DNA of 64,000 nucleotides from Bog-473 sp963745665. GTDB taxonomy: Bacteria > Actinomycetota > Acidimicrobiia > Acidimicrobiales > RAAP-2. A program made the translations under genes and the position numbers. The notes beneath the pieces are model-generated. The model was not told the origin of the DNA. It searched no databases and was given only the letters and a program-made list of their open reading frames with translations. Of this stretch, positions 54,077-62,418 are shown one piece after another (the first letter of the stretch is position 1; every line of letters starts with the position of its first letter). The DNA lies in contig CAVUYE010000002.1 in NCBI GenBank assembly GCA_963745665.1, positions 248,001 through 312,000 of the forward strand, in the 5' to 3' direction.

Positions 54077-54846
54077 TGGAGGTCCGAGGTTTCGACTAGT
54101 GCGAGGACACGCGTTGGGCTGCCGGATCCTCCGACGATCGGCAACGGTCCGGCCAAGATTACAGATCCGAGCGGTGGAAGCCTCGAGAGGTTCCGGAGTT
54201 GCGTCAGACCGTACTTGTTCGCTCCTTGGAAATACCAGTGGCAAGGGAACGGCAGATCGAACGACGATGCCGCACCGGCGTCCGTGCCGACGGTCTCCAC
54301 GCCGATACCGATGATGTTGGTCTCCGTCGCTAGCCAGCGGGCGCAATCCCCGCTGATCCCTGGAGTGTGGCCCTCGTTGAGAAACAAGCCGGGATCAGCC
54401 GATCGCGCATCCCAGCCCGTGCGCAACAGGATCCAGCCGTTTGGGAGAGGTCCATGGTCTTTTTCCCACCGCTCGACGTCACGGCGTTGCAACAGGAAGT
54501 CGGCATCAGCCGACGCTTGTGTCGTGAAGTCGAGCACAGCTGCGGGCGCGATGAGCCGCGAGGGTGGAACCTTGGACACGTCGTCGAGGTCCGCGCCGGA
54601 CCGCCAGTGCACAGGAGCATCGAAATGCGTCCCAGTGTGCTCAGAAAGACGCATATTGTTCCAGTAGACGTCACGACCGCGGTCGTCGTACCTACTTATC
54701 ACCTCGCGCGCGAAGGGCCATGGCTGACCATGGTCTGGCGGGAGGACGATGTTCACCGTCTGTTCCGAAAGCGGAGTGGTGAGGTCAATCACCTCAATCC
54801 GTCCATCGGCGAGCCGAGCGATGAGGTCTTCGAGGAGCCTCATCAT
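54073..54846 (-). CDS. kynB: Cyclase-family hydrolase, kynurenine formamidase-like
   Basis: A 257-aa protein of the KynB/cyclase family. The metal-binding signature SEHTGTHFDAPVHW is intact, and FPCHWYFQGANKYGLTQLRN and GIGVETVGTDAG match the same fold. The ATG at 54846 overlaps the aminotransferase stop (ATGA), which excludes the longer upstream start. KynB hydrolyses N-formylkynurenine to kynurenine; the presence of two TDO-type enzymes and a kynureninase-like enzyme in the locus supports that reaction. Bacterial KynB is usually about 210 aa, so this one is somewhat longer and could accept a related formamide or lactone. Confidence 0.75.
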   Translation of the reverse strand: MMRLLEDLIARLADGRIEVIDLTTPLSEQTVNIVLPPDHGQPWPFAREVISRYDDRGRDVYWNNMRLSEHTGTHFDAPVHWRSGADLDDVSKVPPSRLIAPAAVLDFTTQASADADFLLQRRDVERWEKDHGPLPNGWILLRTGWDARSADPGLFLNEGHTPGISGDCARWLATETNIIGIGVETVGTDAGAASSFDLPFPCHWYFQGANKYGLTQLRNLSRLPPLGSVILAGPLPIVGGSGSPTRVLALVETSDLQ

Positions 54847-55790
54847 GTCTCCTGGTTGTCCGGAACGCGAACGACCGTCGACCAGCGGTCGTTCGCGTGT
54901 CGAGCACGCGCGCTTGCATCGAGCCGGCACTGCAAGTCCCGGGTCAGGGGTCCCGGTGAAGTAGCGCCGATCGTGAGGCCATCAACCGAGACAACAGGCT
55001 TGATCTCGGCGAGAGTTCCACAGAGAAAGATCTCCTCGGCGTCGTAGAGGTCAGTGCGATCGATCTCTTGCCGAAGCACCGGAAGCCCCATCCCTTTGGC
55101 CAGTTCGAGCACCGCCTTCAGCGTGATCCCCTCGAGCGCGCCGCTCGAGGGAGGAGGTGCCACGAGGGTGCCGTCGACATAGAGGACAACGTTGGCATCC
55201 GCAGCCTCAGCTACCGTGCCTCGAGCGTTCAGGAGAATCGCCACGTCGAAGCCGTTGCGGACTGCTTCGTGCTGCGCAAGTCGGCTGTTGTGGTAGTTCG
55301 CGCCAGTCTTGATGGATGGAGGCATGGTATCTCCAGAGATCCTCCGCCAGCTCGAAACCATCGCGTCGACACCATCGTAGTAAGCAGTCGAGCGAGGCGC
55401 GGGTGTCGAAGTGATGTGCAGTCCGACTTCGTCGGTAAAACTCAATGGGTTGAACATCGGTCCGAAGCCGACATAAGAGGCGATACATACGTGAACGTCT
55501 TCCTGAAATGCGTTGGCTCGCACGAGAGCAAGCGCTGCCTCTCGGATTACGTCGTCTGAGAAAGGCATCGGTAAGTGCAAAGATCGCGTTGATCGATGTA
55601 GGCGCCCGAGATGCTCGTCGCCGCGGAACAACCGCAGCTCTGCGGACTCCGCGTCCCAATAGCCTCGGAGTCCTTCGAAGATGGTCGCACCCCAGAGAGC
55701 ACCTGCCGTCCTCGCGTGCAGGACGCATCTCTCCCACGGGACGAGCTCACCATCGAGCCATGCGAACGGTGGGGGCTGCTGTTGAGTCAT
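54843..55790 (-). CDS. Class IV aminotransferase (IlvE-like)
   Basis: A 315-aa fold-type IV PLP enzyme. It begins FAWLDGELVPWERCVLHART and includes TIFEGLRGYWDAESAELRLF; the likely PLP lysine is in PPSIKTGANYHNSRLAQHEA. GTVAEAADANVVLYVDGTLV and GALEGITLKAVLELAKGMG are the usual cofactor-phosphate loops. It is similar to branched-chain aminotransferases but sits in a secondary-metabolism operon, so it may transaminate kynurenine or 3-hydroxykynurenine, or provide an amine. Start and stop are coupled to both neighbours (TGATG and ATGA). Confidence 0.8.
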   Translation of the reverse strand: MTQQQPPPFAWLDGELVPWERCVLHARTAGALWGATIFEGLRGYWDAESAELRLFRGDEHLGRLHRSTRSLHLPMPFSDDVIREAALALVRANAFQEDVHVCIASYVGFGPMFNPLSFTDEVGLHITSTPAPRSTAYYDGVDAMVSSWRRISGDTMPPSIKTGANYHNSRLAQHEAVRNGFDVAILLNARGTVAEAADANVVLYVDGTLVAPPPSSGALEGITLKAVLELAKGMGLPVLRQEIDRTDLYDAEEIFLCGTLAEIKPVVSVDGLTIGATSPGPLTRDLQCRLDASARARHANDRWSTVVRVPDNQET

Positions 55791-57487
55791 CAGCGACCTC
55801 CCTGTTGCGGGCGGGCGGCGTAATGGTCGTGCGTTGAAGTCGGCGCTGCAGCACGGCAGTGCATACTCTCGAAAAGCCGAAGCAATTCGTCAGGTCGGGC
55901 GGCGACGGGAACAACCGCACCCACGTAACCGTCTGGGCGGATCAGCAGGGCACTGTCGGACGCGAGTTCATATGTTGTCGAGAGATCGGGACCCGCCTGC
56001 ACAACGCGTGCCTCTGGACAGGCGATCTGGCCGTCGCCGACGATAACGCCCTCCACGTGGCCGCTCGTTAGTTGCGTGGTTGTCTCGATGAGTTTCTCCA
56101 CGGCTGCTCCGATGGCACCGATGTACAAAAGGACGAATCCTTTGCCTAGCAATTGTCGGAGCCGGGATTCTCCGCTGGAGGTCTCGACGACGCCGTCAGG
56201 TGCTAGGGCGCCTAAGAGCGGGTGATCAATTGAGCGATCGATGGCGCCCGAGGATGTGTATGTGAATGGGTGTGCCATTTTCCCGCTATCGATCTTCGTT
56301 CGCGCCCACGTGGCCACATGCCGGTTGGGCAACGTCGCCAGTCCTAGGAGAACATTCCGACGGAGCCTCAATCGTCGGTTGGGCGGAACCATAAACCGGA
56401 TCGTCGCCTCGGTCACTCCCAGATTTTCGAGGGCTGCGGCGTGCCGCTCCTCGTGGTACGTATCAAGCAAACCCTCGCTCGCATGACCGCTTAGGACCTG
56501 TCCGAGCTTCCATGCAAGGTTGTCGGCGTCCTGGATGCCACTGTTCATGCCACGGGCTCCATAGGGGGGAAACGCATGGGCGGCATCACCCGCGAGGAAG
56601 GTGCGTCCGACGCCAAAGCGGTCGACTACGCGTTGATGAAAACCATACGTGCTCCACCACTTGACTTCATATGGAGCGTCCCCAAGGACTGGTAGGAGTC
56701 GTCGATGGACCTCAAGCGGTACCGCCGCGCCAGGAGTGTGACTCCCGTCGATCAATGTGTCTGGCGGAAGTTGAATGTCGATCCTCCAGACGTCGTCAGG
56801 CTGGGGATGCATCACGACCTGCCTCCCCCGGTTGAAGGGTGGGTCGTAGTGGAAATGACGCTCCTTCGAGAGCGGGAGCCTTGCTCTTACGTCCGTGATA
56901 AGGAACTGGTCAGCGTGGCGGTAGCCAGCCCATGTGGCACCGATCATGTGGCGTAGCTGGCTGCGCACGCCATCGCAGGCGACGACATAACGAACTCGCA
57001 TACTCCTGGGACGACCTTGGTCATCGATGACTTTGAGAACCACCACGTCGGGCCGTTGCTCTACCCCTGACACCTGATGCGACCAGCGGAGGTCACATGC
57101 GGTCGTCGACTCGATGTGGCGGAGCAGGATCTGTTCGACGCGGAGCTGTGAAATGTTGACAAAGGGTCCCGGACCGATCGGCTTCGGATACACCGTTGTC
57201 GCGATTTCTCGTCCTTTGACGTATGTGTGGCCGACGTTCCAGGTGACACCCTCGTCCTCGATCTCCCTTGCGCAGCCGACCTTAGCGAGCACCTCCAATG
57301 CGTCACCCTGGATCAGGCAAGCCTTGGATCCCTGCTTGACCAGGCATGGCTCACGCTCGAGCACGATTGAGTGGATACCGAACGATGCCAGCCGTGCCGC
57401 CATCGTGAGTCCCACCGGACCAGCACCGACGACGGCAACGTCGCAATTAATCGAGGGGTCGTCCGGTTGCTCCAACATTGGCCTCAT
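55790..57487 (-). CDS. FAD-dependent aromatic hydroxylase
   Basis: A 565-aa flavoprotein monooxygenase of the PheA/TfdB/MhpA group. The FAD-binding GxGxxG is VAVVGAGPVGLTMAARLASF near residue 17; the second signature is FLAGDAAHAFPPYGARGMNS near residue 297; YVVACDGVRSQLRHMIGA is the D-G motif. The C-terminal 120 residues make a thioredoxin-like domain typical of the longer members of the group. It would hydroxylate an aromatic ring, plausibly kynurenine or an anthranilate derivative, in place of a classic kynurenine 3-monooxygenase. ATGA overlap with the TDO-like gene shows co-translation. Confidence 0.8.
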   Translation of the reverse strand: MRPMLEQPDDPSINCDVAVVGAGPVGLTMAARLASFGIHSIVLEREPCLVKQGSKACLIQGDALEVLAKVGCAREIEDEGVTWNVGHTYVKGREIATTVYPKPIGPGPFVNISQLRVEQILLRHIESTTACDLRWSHQVSGVEQRPDVVVLKVIDDQGRPRSMRVRYVVACDGVRSQLRHMIGATWAGYRHADQFLITDVRARLPLSKERHFHYDPPFNRGRQVVMHPQPDDVWRIDIQLPPDTLIDGSHTPGAAVPLEVHRRLLPVLGDAPYEVKWWSTYGFHQRVVDRFGVGRTFLAGDAAHAFPPYGARGMNSGIQDADNLAWKLGQVLSGHASEGLLDTYHEERHAAALENLGVTEATIRFMVPPNRRLRLRRNVLLGLATLPNRHVATWARTKIDSGKMAHPFTYTSSGAIDRSIDHPLLGALAPDGVVETSSGESRLRQLLGKGFVLLYIGAIGAAVEKLIETTTQLTSGHVEGVIVGDGQIACPEARVVQAGPDLSTTYELASDSALLIRPDGYVGAVVPVAARPDELLRLFESMHCRAAAPTSTHDHYAARPQQGGR

Positions 57488-58686
57488 GGCTCGCCCACCG
57501 ACGGCATTAACAGTGAGTCGACCTGGGGGCCGAGGTACGGAGGTCCCTCGGTGTAACCGGTTCCTTCCGAATCACCTAGGAAATGCTTTGCCATGCGATA
57601 GTGAGTCTGTTTCCAGAGATGCCAGCTCGAGTTGAGCCGCCTGAGCGATTGCCGGATCCGCGCAACGTCAGCTGTCGCACCGTCGGCCAAGATGAGGGAC
57701 CGATAGCCAGCATCGATTGTAGGTCTGCCCGACAGCGCTTCCTCCCGCACATCGGGCACGAAACCGTAGGCGATCGACTGGAGTCGAGAGCCTGACGGAG
57801 TGGCGCAACGAGACTCGATGTATTTGAAAGCCTCGGACTGAATCGCTGACGCGCCCACCGTGGACTGGCGGAACGTTCGGAACACCTCAACCTTCATGGT
57901 GCCTAGCAGCGGGAACAGCAAGCGCGCCTCGTCGAGCAGCGCCAGCGCGACCTCGAGTGATTCACTCGCTTCGTCTATTTCTTGAGTTTGTAGCTGGTCG
58001 GAAGCATGCTCCATACATGATGCGATCGCGATGAAGGTGATCTCCGAGGCTTGGAGAATGCGAATGAACATCAGCTCGTCATGCAGAGCGTCGACGGGCA
58101 AGAGGCTGATCTGCAGTGCCAGCTCTTCGCGGGGCTCCATCTCGGCGAGGACGAGCTCGACCAGCTGCTGGGCTGATTGATCAGGGCTCTGGCCGAGGTT
58201 GATCCCTAGCCGGTCCGCCGCAGGTGCGAGGGCCCGAAGAGCCAGAAGTGAGCGGCGCCGGCCTCTTGAGTTCTCTTGCACCGCCGGGGTAGCCGGTGCG
58301 ACAGCCAATTCCGCACAGAGAAAATCTGCGATCAACAGGACGTGTAGGTGGTCCCGCCAATGCACCATGTCGCGAGCACCAGCCTCATCTGGCCGCGTCT
58401 TCTCCAGTATCGCGAGCCCGGTATACGTGCGATAGGAGTGGCTGCCATCTCGGCTGTCCAACGCATTGTCCAAAAACGCCCGAAGGAGACTGGCCTGGTC
58501 GGTGCGATCGTCGCCGAGCCGGTTACGAACGCTGACCAGGAGGTCTAAGACGGCTGGTTCCGTAAAGTGCTTTCCATGCTGACGGAGCGCCGTTACCGCT
58601 CCTTGATAGGGAAATTTGGTTGGATCGCCGTGTGTGAGCCATTGACTGAGCACCCGCGAAATCTCGCTTGTCGGAGTGCTCGACAT
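57484..58686 (-). CDS. TDO-superfamily heme enzyme, divergent long form
   Basis: A 400-aa helical protein related to tryptophan 2,3-dioxygenase. Signature remnants are DALHDELMFIRILQASEITF (TDO has a DE-x-F-I helix here), FRTFRQSTVGASAIQSEAFK followed by YIES, and the heme-ligand region WHLWKQTHYRMAKHFLGDSE with GTGYTEGPPYL after it. The histidine in W-K-x-x-H is the likely heme ligand. It differs from the 221-aa TDO in the same locus, so the two probably act on different substrates; some relatives (MarE, SfmD) are monooxygenases. The ATG at 58686 has GAGG upstream. It is first of six coupled genes, with a TAGCCGGCT site about 40 bp upstream. Confidence 0.7.
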   Translation of the reverse strand: MSSTPTSEISRVLSQWLTHGDPTKFPYQGAVTALRQHGKHFTEPAVLDLLVSVRNRLGDDRTDQASLLRAFLDNALDSRDGSHSYRTYTGLAILEKTRPDEAGARDMVHWRDHLHVLLIADFLCAELAVAPATPAVQENSRGRRRSLLALRALAPAADRLGINLGQSPDQSAQQLVELVLAEMEPREELALQISLLPVDALHDELMFIRILQASEITFIAIASCMEHASDQLQTQEIDEASESLEVALALLDEARLLFPLLGTMKVEVFRTFRQSTVGASAIQSEAFKYIESRCATPSGSRLQSIAYGFVPDVREEALSGRPTIDAGYRSLILADGATADVARIRQSLRRLNSSWHLWKQTHYRMAKHFLGDSEGTGYTEGPPYLGPQVDSLLMPSVGEP

Positions 58687-58723
58687 CGGCAATATCCTCT
58701 CAATTAACTGGCCTATCCCGAAC

Positions 58724-58743
58724 TAGCCGGCTTACTGTATACT
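58724..58743. promoter_or_regulatory. TAGCCGGCT site in the divergent promoter
   Basis: TAGCCGGCT at 58724-58732 followed by TGTATACTAG, which gives TATACT (58738-58743) as a -10 box for the plus-strand operon and a TATAC-containing stretch on the minus strand. It lies between the two kynurenine operons, the right place to control both. Confidence 0.55.
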
Positions 58744-58833
58744 AGACTCTTTCTTGAGATCAAGGCCGATGGGCATGGATTGGGTCATCTGGCCGACCTG
58801 AGTGACAGGAAAGTGACAGATAAGGAGAAGCGA

Positions 58834-59052
58834 ATGCGATTGCAGGAGATCGTCCGCATGGCCTGCAGGGACAACTACTGTCCGACGGTGTTTCGGGCGG
58901 AGAACGGCGACTACGTCGTTCAGGGTTATCGGGTCGAGCGCAGCGAACTCGATCCGGTGCCGCCTATCGCACCCGATGAGGATCTTGTGCGAATCCCATC
59001 GTCGCTGATTGACGCGCTCTTGGCGAGCTCTTCGAGCCCCCTCGCTCGATGA
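58834..59052 (+). CDS. Small protein encoded before the XRE regulator
   Basis: A 72-aa protein. The ATG at 58834 has AAGGAG six bases upstream, which makes it better than earlier starts in the same frame. The sequence (MRLQEIVRMACRDNYCPTVF, then GDYVVQGYRVERSELDPVPP) resembles the small proteins encoded next to DUF5753 regulators in actinobacteria, but I cannot name the family. Its end lies 22 bp before the proposed start of the regulator. It may be a partner or anti-regulator of that protein. Confidence 0.6.
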   Translation: MRLQEIVRMACRDNYCPTVFRAENGDYVVQGYRVERSELDPVPPIAPDEDLVRIPSSLIDALLASSSSPLAR

Positions 59053-59074
59053 CGATCTTCGGTCTGGGCCCTCA

Positions 59075-60004
59075 ATGACCCTCGCGGAAAAGCTGGCGAG
59101 CCTCCGCTTGTCCAGTGGCGAGGACGGCAAGGTAGTAGCCGATGGCGTGAAAGTGACGCCGTCTGTCATCTCGAAGTGGGAGCGTGGCGAGCGCATTCCA
59201 AGCGACGACACCCTGAAACAAGTGGGGAAGCATTTCGGGCTTGGTGCTACGCAGGTGCGCGAGCTAGTGGACCTGGCGCATCAGGAGCGTAACCAGCGAC
59301 CGCGCAAGCGGCGCTCTCGCAATGAGTTCAAACGGTCCCAGGAGAACGTGCTTGCCGCGGAAGCCAACGCGAGCGAGATCAGTCAGTACGAAAATATATT
59401 GGTTCCAGCAGCGCTTCAGACTCCGCAGTTCACCAGAGTGGTGCTGCAGGCGGCTGGGTTGTCTTCGGCCGAGGTCGACGATCTTCGCGAGCTACGGATG
59501 AAGCGCGCGGACCTTCTTTACGACGATGGGCGGACGTTCAGGTTCCTGATCGACGAGGCGGTATTCCAGCGCCTGAAGGCAGCGGATCAGGATCACCTCC
59601 TTGGAGATCCGGCTCGAACCAGCATGACGTTGGAGCGTTCCGTCGCGCACGCGCAAATCAACCACCTTTTACATCTGGCCGGCGAGCAGTACGAGAACGT
59701 TCAGATCCGAATCCTGCCCAGGCAGCAAATCGGTCGCCTGACGATGTTCGGCGGCTTCCGAATCTACGACGATCGTGCTGTGTCAATCGAGACACGGACG
59801 GACCTGGTGTGGGAGACCGACCCTTCGAAAGTGGCCGAATATGTTGACGACTTCCAGCTCGCATGGGATCACACAGCCCCTGGACCTGTTGAGTGGATGA
59901 GCGAAGGGCAATCGACGTCAGAGCTCCTCGACGAGTATCTCGACGAGCTGACGCAACAACTGGCCGGTGCGAACCCCCGCCATGCCTCCGCGCGCCGACG
60001 ATGA
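59075..60004 (+). CDS. XRE-family regulator with DUF5753 domain
   Basis: A 309-aa regulator of the Streptomyces-type XRE/DUF5753 group. The helix-turn-helix reads LAEKLASLRLSSGEDGK followed by VTPSVISKWERGERIPSDDT. The DUF5753 part has ASEISQYENILVPAALQTPQ, then LRMKRADLLYDDGRTFRFLI, EYENVQ-type text in GEQYENVQIRILPRQ and VSIETRTDLVWETDPSKVAE. The ATG at 59075 fits the usual N-terminus; the frame is open to 59009 but that overlaps the small gene. It is coupled to the TDO gene (ATGA). It is the best candidate to bind the TAGCCGGCTA sites in this locus, though no direct evidence exists. Confidence 0.8.
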   Translation: MTLAEKLASLRLSSGEDGKVVADGVKVTPSVISKWERGERIPSDDTLKQVGKHFGLGATQVRELVDLAHQERNQRPRKRRSRNEFKRSQENVLAAEANASEISQYENILVPAALQTPQFTRVVLQAAGLSSAEVDDLRELRMKRADLLYDDGRTFRFLIDEAVFQRLKAADQDHLLGDPARTSMTLERSVAHAQINHLLHLAGEQYENVQIRILPRQQIGRLTMFGGFRIYDDRAVSIETRTDLVWETDPSKVAEYVDDFQLAWDHTAPGPVEWMSEGQSTSELLDEYLDELTQQLAGANPRHASARRR

Positions 60005-60666
60005 GTTCGGGATATGTCTCTTCGGGCACCCAGTACGACGAGTACATGCGCCTCCAAGAACTTCTCAACCTGCAGCGACGCCCGGAAGACTGGGCCCATC
60101 GCGATGAGCTTCGTTTCCAGGTAATCCACCAGGCGACGGAACTCCTGTTGAAGCTCGCTAGCCACGAGATCAAGGCCTCGGCGATGCAGGTGGTGCTAGA
60201 TGATGGTCATGATGAAGCGGCCCGCCTCGTCGCTCGTGCTGCCCACGATATCTTGGCGGCGACGGCGCTCCTGGAGCCGCTCGCTGACATTCGCCCGGTC
60301 GATTTCCAGCACGTGCGACCTGTGCTCGGCACCGGGTCAGGTGCCCAATCCCCGGGTTGGCAGTCAGTGCGCGGCGCGAGCAATGAGCTGTCGACTGCCT
60401 TCGCGGAAGTGTGCACATATGCGGAACTGCTTGACCTATACGAGATGGGCGCGCACACACCGACTTACAGGTTGGCAGAGGCGATGATCGACCTCGATCA
60501 GCGAATCTCCCTATGGAGAGCCCGTCACTACGAACTCTTGACGCGGATCGTGGGAGAGGACGCCGTTGGCACTGCGGGGACACCGGTCTCGGCGCTCAAG
60601 CGCCGGATCCACGACCGGCTGTTTCCTAGTCTCTGGCGAATTCGCACCGAACTTTCTTTGCGGTGA
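60001..60666 (+). CDS. Tryptophan 2,3-dioxygenase
   Basis: A 221-aa TDO-family heme enzyme that would open the indole ring of tryptophan to N-formylkynurenine. It starts SSGTQYDEYMRLQELLNLQR, followed by HRDELRFQVIHQATELLLKL and HEIKA (the TDO substrate-binding helix), PVDFQHVRPVLGTGSGAQSP, and a heme-ligand region SLWRARHYELLTRIVGEDAV with W-R-x-x-H. The G-T-x-G-T-P-V segment after it is a variant of the substrate loop. Short members of this kind occur in 3-hydroxyquinaldate, maremycin and similar pathways. Both ends are coupled to neighbours (ATGA with the regulator, GTGA with the kynureninase-like gene). Confidence 0.8.
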   Translation: MSSGYVSSGTQYDEYMRLQELLNLQRRPEDWAHRDELRFQVIHQATELLLKLASHEIKASAMQVVLDDGHDEAARLVARAAHDILAATALLEPLADIRPVDFQHVRPVLGTGSGAQSPGWQSVRGASNELSTAFAEVCTYAELLDLYEMGAHTPTYRLAEAMIDLDQRISLWRARHYELLTRIVGEDAVGTAGTPVSALKRRIHDRLFPSLWRIRTELSLR

Positions 60667-61829
60667 CATACGTGTCCTCGTTGCCGACGAGCGAAGTGTT
60701 TCGAAGCCGCTTCCCCGCGCTTGAGAAGGTTGCGCACCTCGCGAATTGCTCGCTCGGTGCTCGGTCAACCGCATTGGATGCAGCGATGCATCGCATGCTC
60801 GAGGACATGGATTGTGGTCCCGACGCCTGGGAGCGGTTCGAGGCCGAGGTTGAGGAGGCACGGCGCCGGTTTGCCGGGCTCATAGGAGCTCTCCCGGAAC
60901 AGATCGCGGTCATGCCCAACGCTTCAACTTGTGCGTACCAGGTGGTTTCAACGCTCCGCCTCACCTCCCGGCCGAAAATCGTCGTCACTGCGGATGAGTT
61001 CCCCTCAATAGCCCACGTCTGGCTCGCCCAGCGAGGACGTGGTGCCGATGTCGTCTTTGTGGACCGCAACCCATCGGTCTTGCCGGACACCAACGCCGTG
61101 CTCGATGAGCTTGATGAGAGGACGGGGCTGGTTTCCGTGCCACTGGTTGCCTACGAGTCCGGGATCCGGTGGAATGCCGGCTTCATTGCGGAGATCGCTC
61201 GCGATCACGGAGCGGTGTCCTTCGTCGACGCTTACCAGGCGGCTGGGGTCTGCCCGATCAACGTCAACGAACTCCAGTGCGACTTCCTCGTGGCTGGGAC
61301 CCACAAGTACCTTCTGGGCCTTCCAGGTTGCGCGTTCCTGTACGTCCGTGACGCCGAGTTGACTGCGCTTGAGCCGCAACTGACTGGGTGGTTTGGCCGT
61401 TGTGATCCCTTCTCGTTCGACGCGCGCCGACTTGACTTTCCTCCCAATGCATTGCGATTTCAGACAGGAACGCCAGCGATACCGGCCGTCTACGCATGCA
61501 CCGCCGGTCTTGGTCTCCTAGCCGAGCTTGACCTCCGCGAGGTCGAGAAACATGTTGCCTCACTCATCCTCCGTCTTGAGTCGGCCCTTGACGTGGCAGG
61601 AGGACGGGTGCTCGCACCCGGCGGACACAGCTCGCAAGGTGCGCACGTAGGCATCGTTCACCCAGCGCCGGCAGAACTCGCGAGGTGGCTGTCGCAGCGA
61701 GGCATATTGACCAGTCCGAGGGGTGAGCTGCTTCGTGTTGCATTCCACTACTACAACGACGCCGGAGACGTTGACCGTCTTTGCGAGTCGATGAAGGAGT
61801 ATAGGGTCGTCTCTGTACGGGCGGGGTAG
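60663..61829 (+). CDS. Kynureninase-like class V PLP enzyme
   Basis: A 388-aa fold-type I PLP enzyme. The PLP lysine is in LVAGTHKYLLGLPGCAFLYV (about residue 217), with VSFVDAYQAAGVCPINVNEL upstream (the cofactor-binding aspartate) and RFQTGTPAIPAVYA downstream. It matches aminotransferase class V enzymes such as kynureninases; the neighbours (TDO, formamidase-like) favour conversion of kynurenine or hydroxykynurenine to anthranilate or a 3-hydroxyanthranilate. A cysteine-lyase or desulfurase role cannot be ruled out on sequence alone. Its GTG start overlaps the TDO stop, and it closes the plus-strand operon. Confidence 0.75.
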   Translation: MTYVSSLPTSEVFRSRFPALEKVAHLANCSLGARSTALDAAMHRMLEDMDCGPDAWERFEAEVEEARRRFAGLIGALPEQIAVMPNASTCAYQVVSTLRLTSRPKIVVTADEFPSIAHVWLAQRGRGADVVFVDRNPSVLPDTNAVLDELDERTGLVSVPLVAYESGIRWNAGFIAEIARDHGAVSFVDAYQAAGVCPINVNELQCDFLVAGTHKYLLGLPGCAFLYVRDAELTALEPQLTGWFGRCDPFSFDARRLDFPPNALRFQTGTPAIPAVYACTAGLGLLAELDLREVEKHVASLILRLESALDVAGGRVLAPGGHSSQGAHVGIVHPAPAELARWLSQRGILTSPRGELLRVAFHYYNDAGDVDRLCESMKEYRVVSVRAG

Positions 61830-62214
61830 CGATTCGCAGTCCTGGCTCAGCCTTGGGTTCTGCGGCGCACGACGCGAGCTCGCGCCGCTCGACGTATCGT
61901 GCATTGACCCAAATGTCGCGGTGAGCCTGAGGTTTCTCGAGTTTGCCGGGTCTCCTAAAACCTGACCCTGGAATGACCTCGCGAACTGCTCTGCTTGCCG
62001 CGCCTACAGGGCTCTCCTGCCAGCTATTCCCTTAGCTTAGAGCACCATTCCTTTCAGCCCGCGCCTCGAGGAGTTGGTGGCGCCTGGTCCGACATGGCCT
62101 ACGCCCATGGCCTGCACCCCGGTCGACGCTCCTCCCGACAGATGCCCTCTGGGCTCTGCGTTGCTCTCACTGGCGGATAGATAATAGCCGACCATCTCAT
62201 TATTAAGAAGAGAA
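61830..62214. other. Intergenic stretch, no gene seen
   Basis: About 385 bp after the kynureninase-like gene. Short frames in both directions do not read as proteins. Near its end an imperfect TAGCCGAC element at 62185-62192 lies 39 bp upstream of a perfect TAGCCGGCTA. Confidence 0.45.
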
Positions 62215-62243
62215 TTGACAAAATAGCCGGCTATAAGTAGAGT
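62215..62243 (+). promoter_or_regulatory. Promoter with TAGCCGGCTA operator before the OmpA-like gene
   Basis: TTGACA at 62215-62220 and TAGAGT at 62238-62243 are 17 bp apart, and the palindrome TAGCCGGCTA at 62224-62233 fills the spacer. A second possible -10, TATAAG, starts inside the palindrome at 62232. A bound regulator would directly affect polymerase access. The same palindrome serves the biosynthetic genes, which ties this promoter to that regulon. Confidence 0.55.
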
Positions 62244-62251
62244 AGACGTCC

Positions 62252-62317
62252 ATGAGGTCGAAGTTGATCGTTGAGGACGCAGCGCCAGAGGCGCGTGGAG
62301 AACAGAGCTCTCAGTGA
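62252..62317 (+). CDS. Possible leaderless 21-codon open frame
   Basis: ATG 62252 starts a frame of 21 codons (MRSKLIVEDAAPEARGEQSS, then Q and a stop at 62315-62317). It lies about 9 to 15 bases after the predicted -10 boxes, so the transcript would begin at or just before the ATG; leaderless mRNAs are common in actinobacteria. It could be a leader peptide that tunes expression of the gene downstream. No ribosome binding site is present. Support is positional only. Confidence 0.3.
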   Translation: MRSKLIVEDAAPEARGEQSSQ

Positions 62318-62418
62318 CCTGGGGTTTTAGGGAACGCGCTGAGGTCCAAGGGAATGCCTGGGACCTCTACCAGGACAACCGAAGGAGCTACCAGCCGCAA
62401 AGAGAAAAGGGAGGAGCC

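Noticed and set aside
61995..62180. Plus-strand 61-aa frame after the kynureninase-like gene
   Set aside because: No ribosome binding site and no coherent protein pattern; treated as intergenic.
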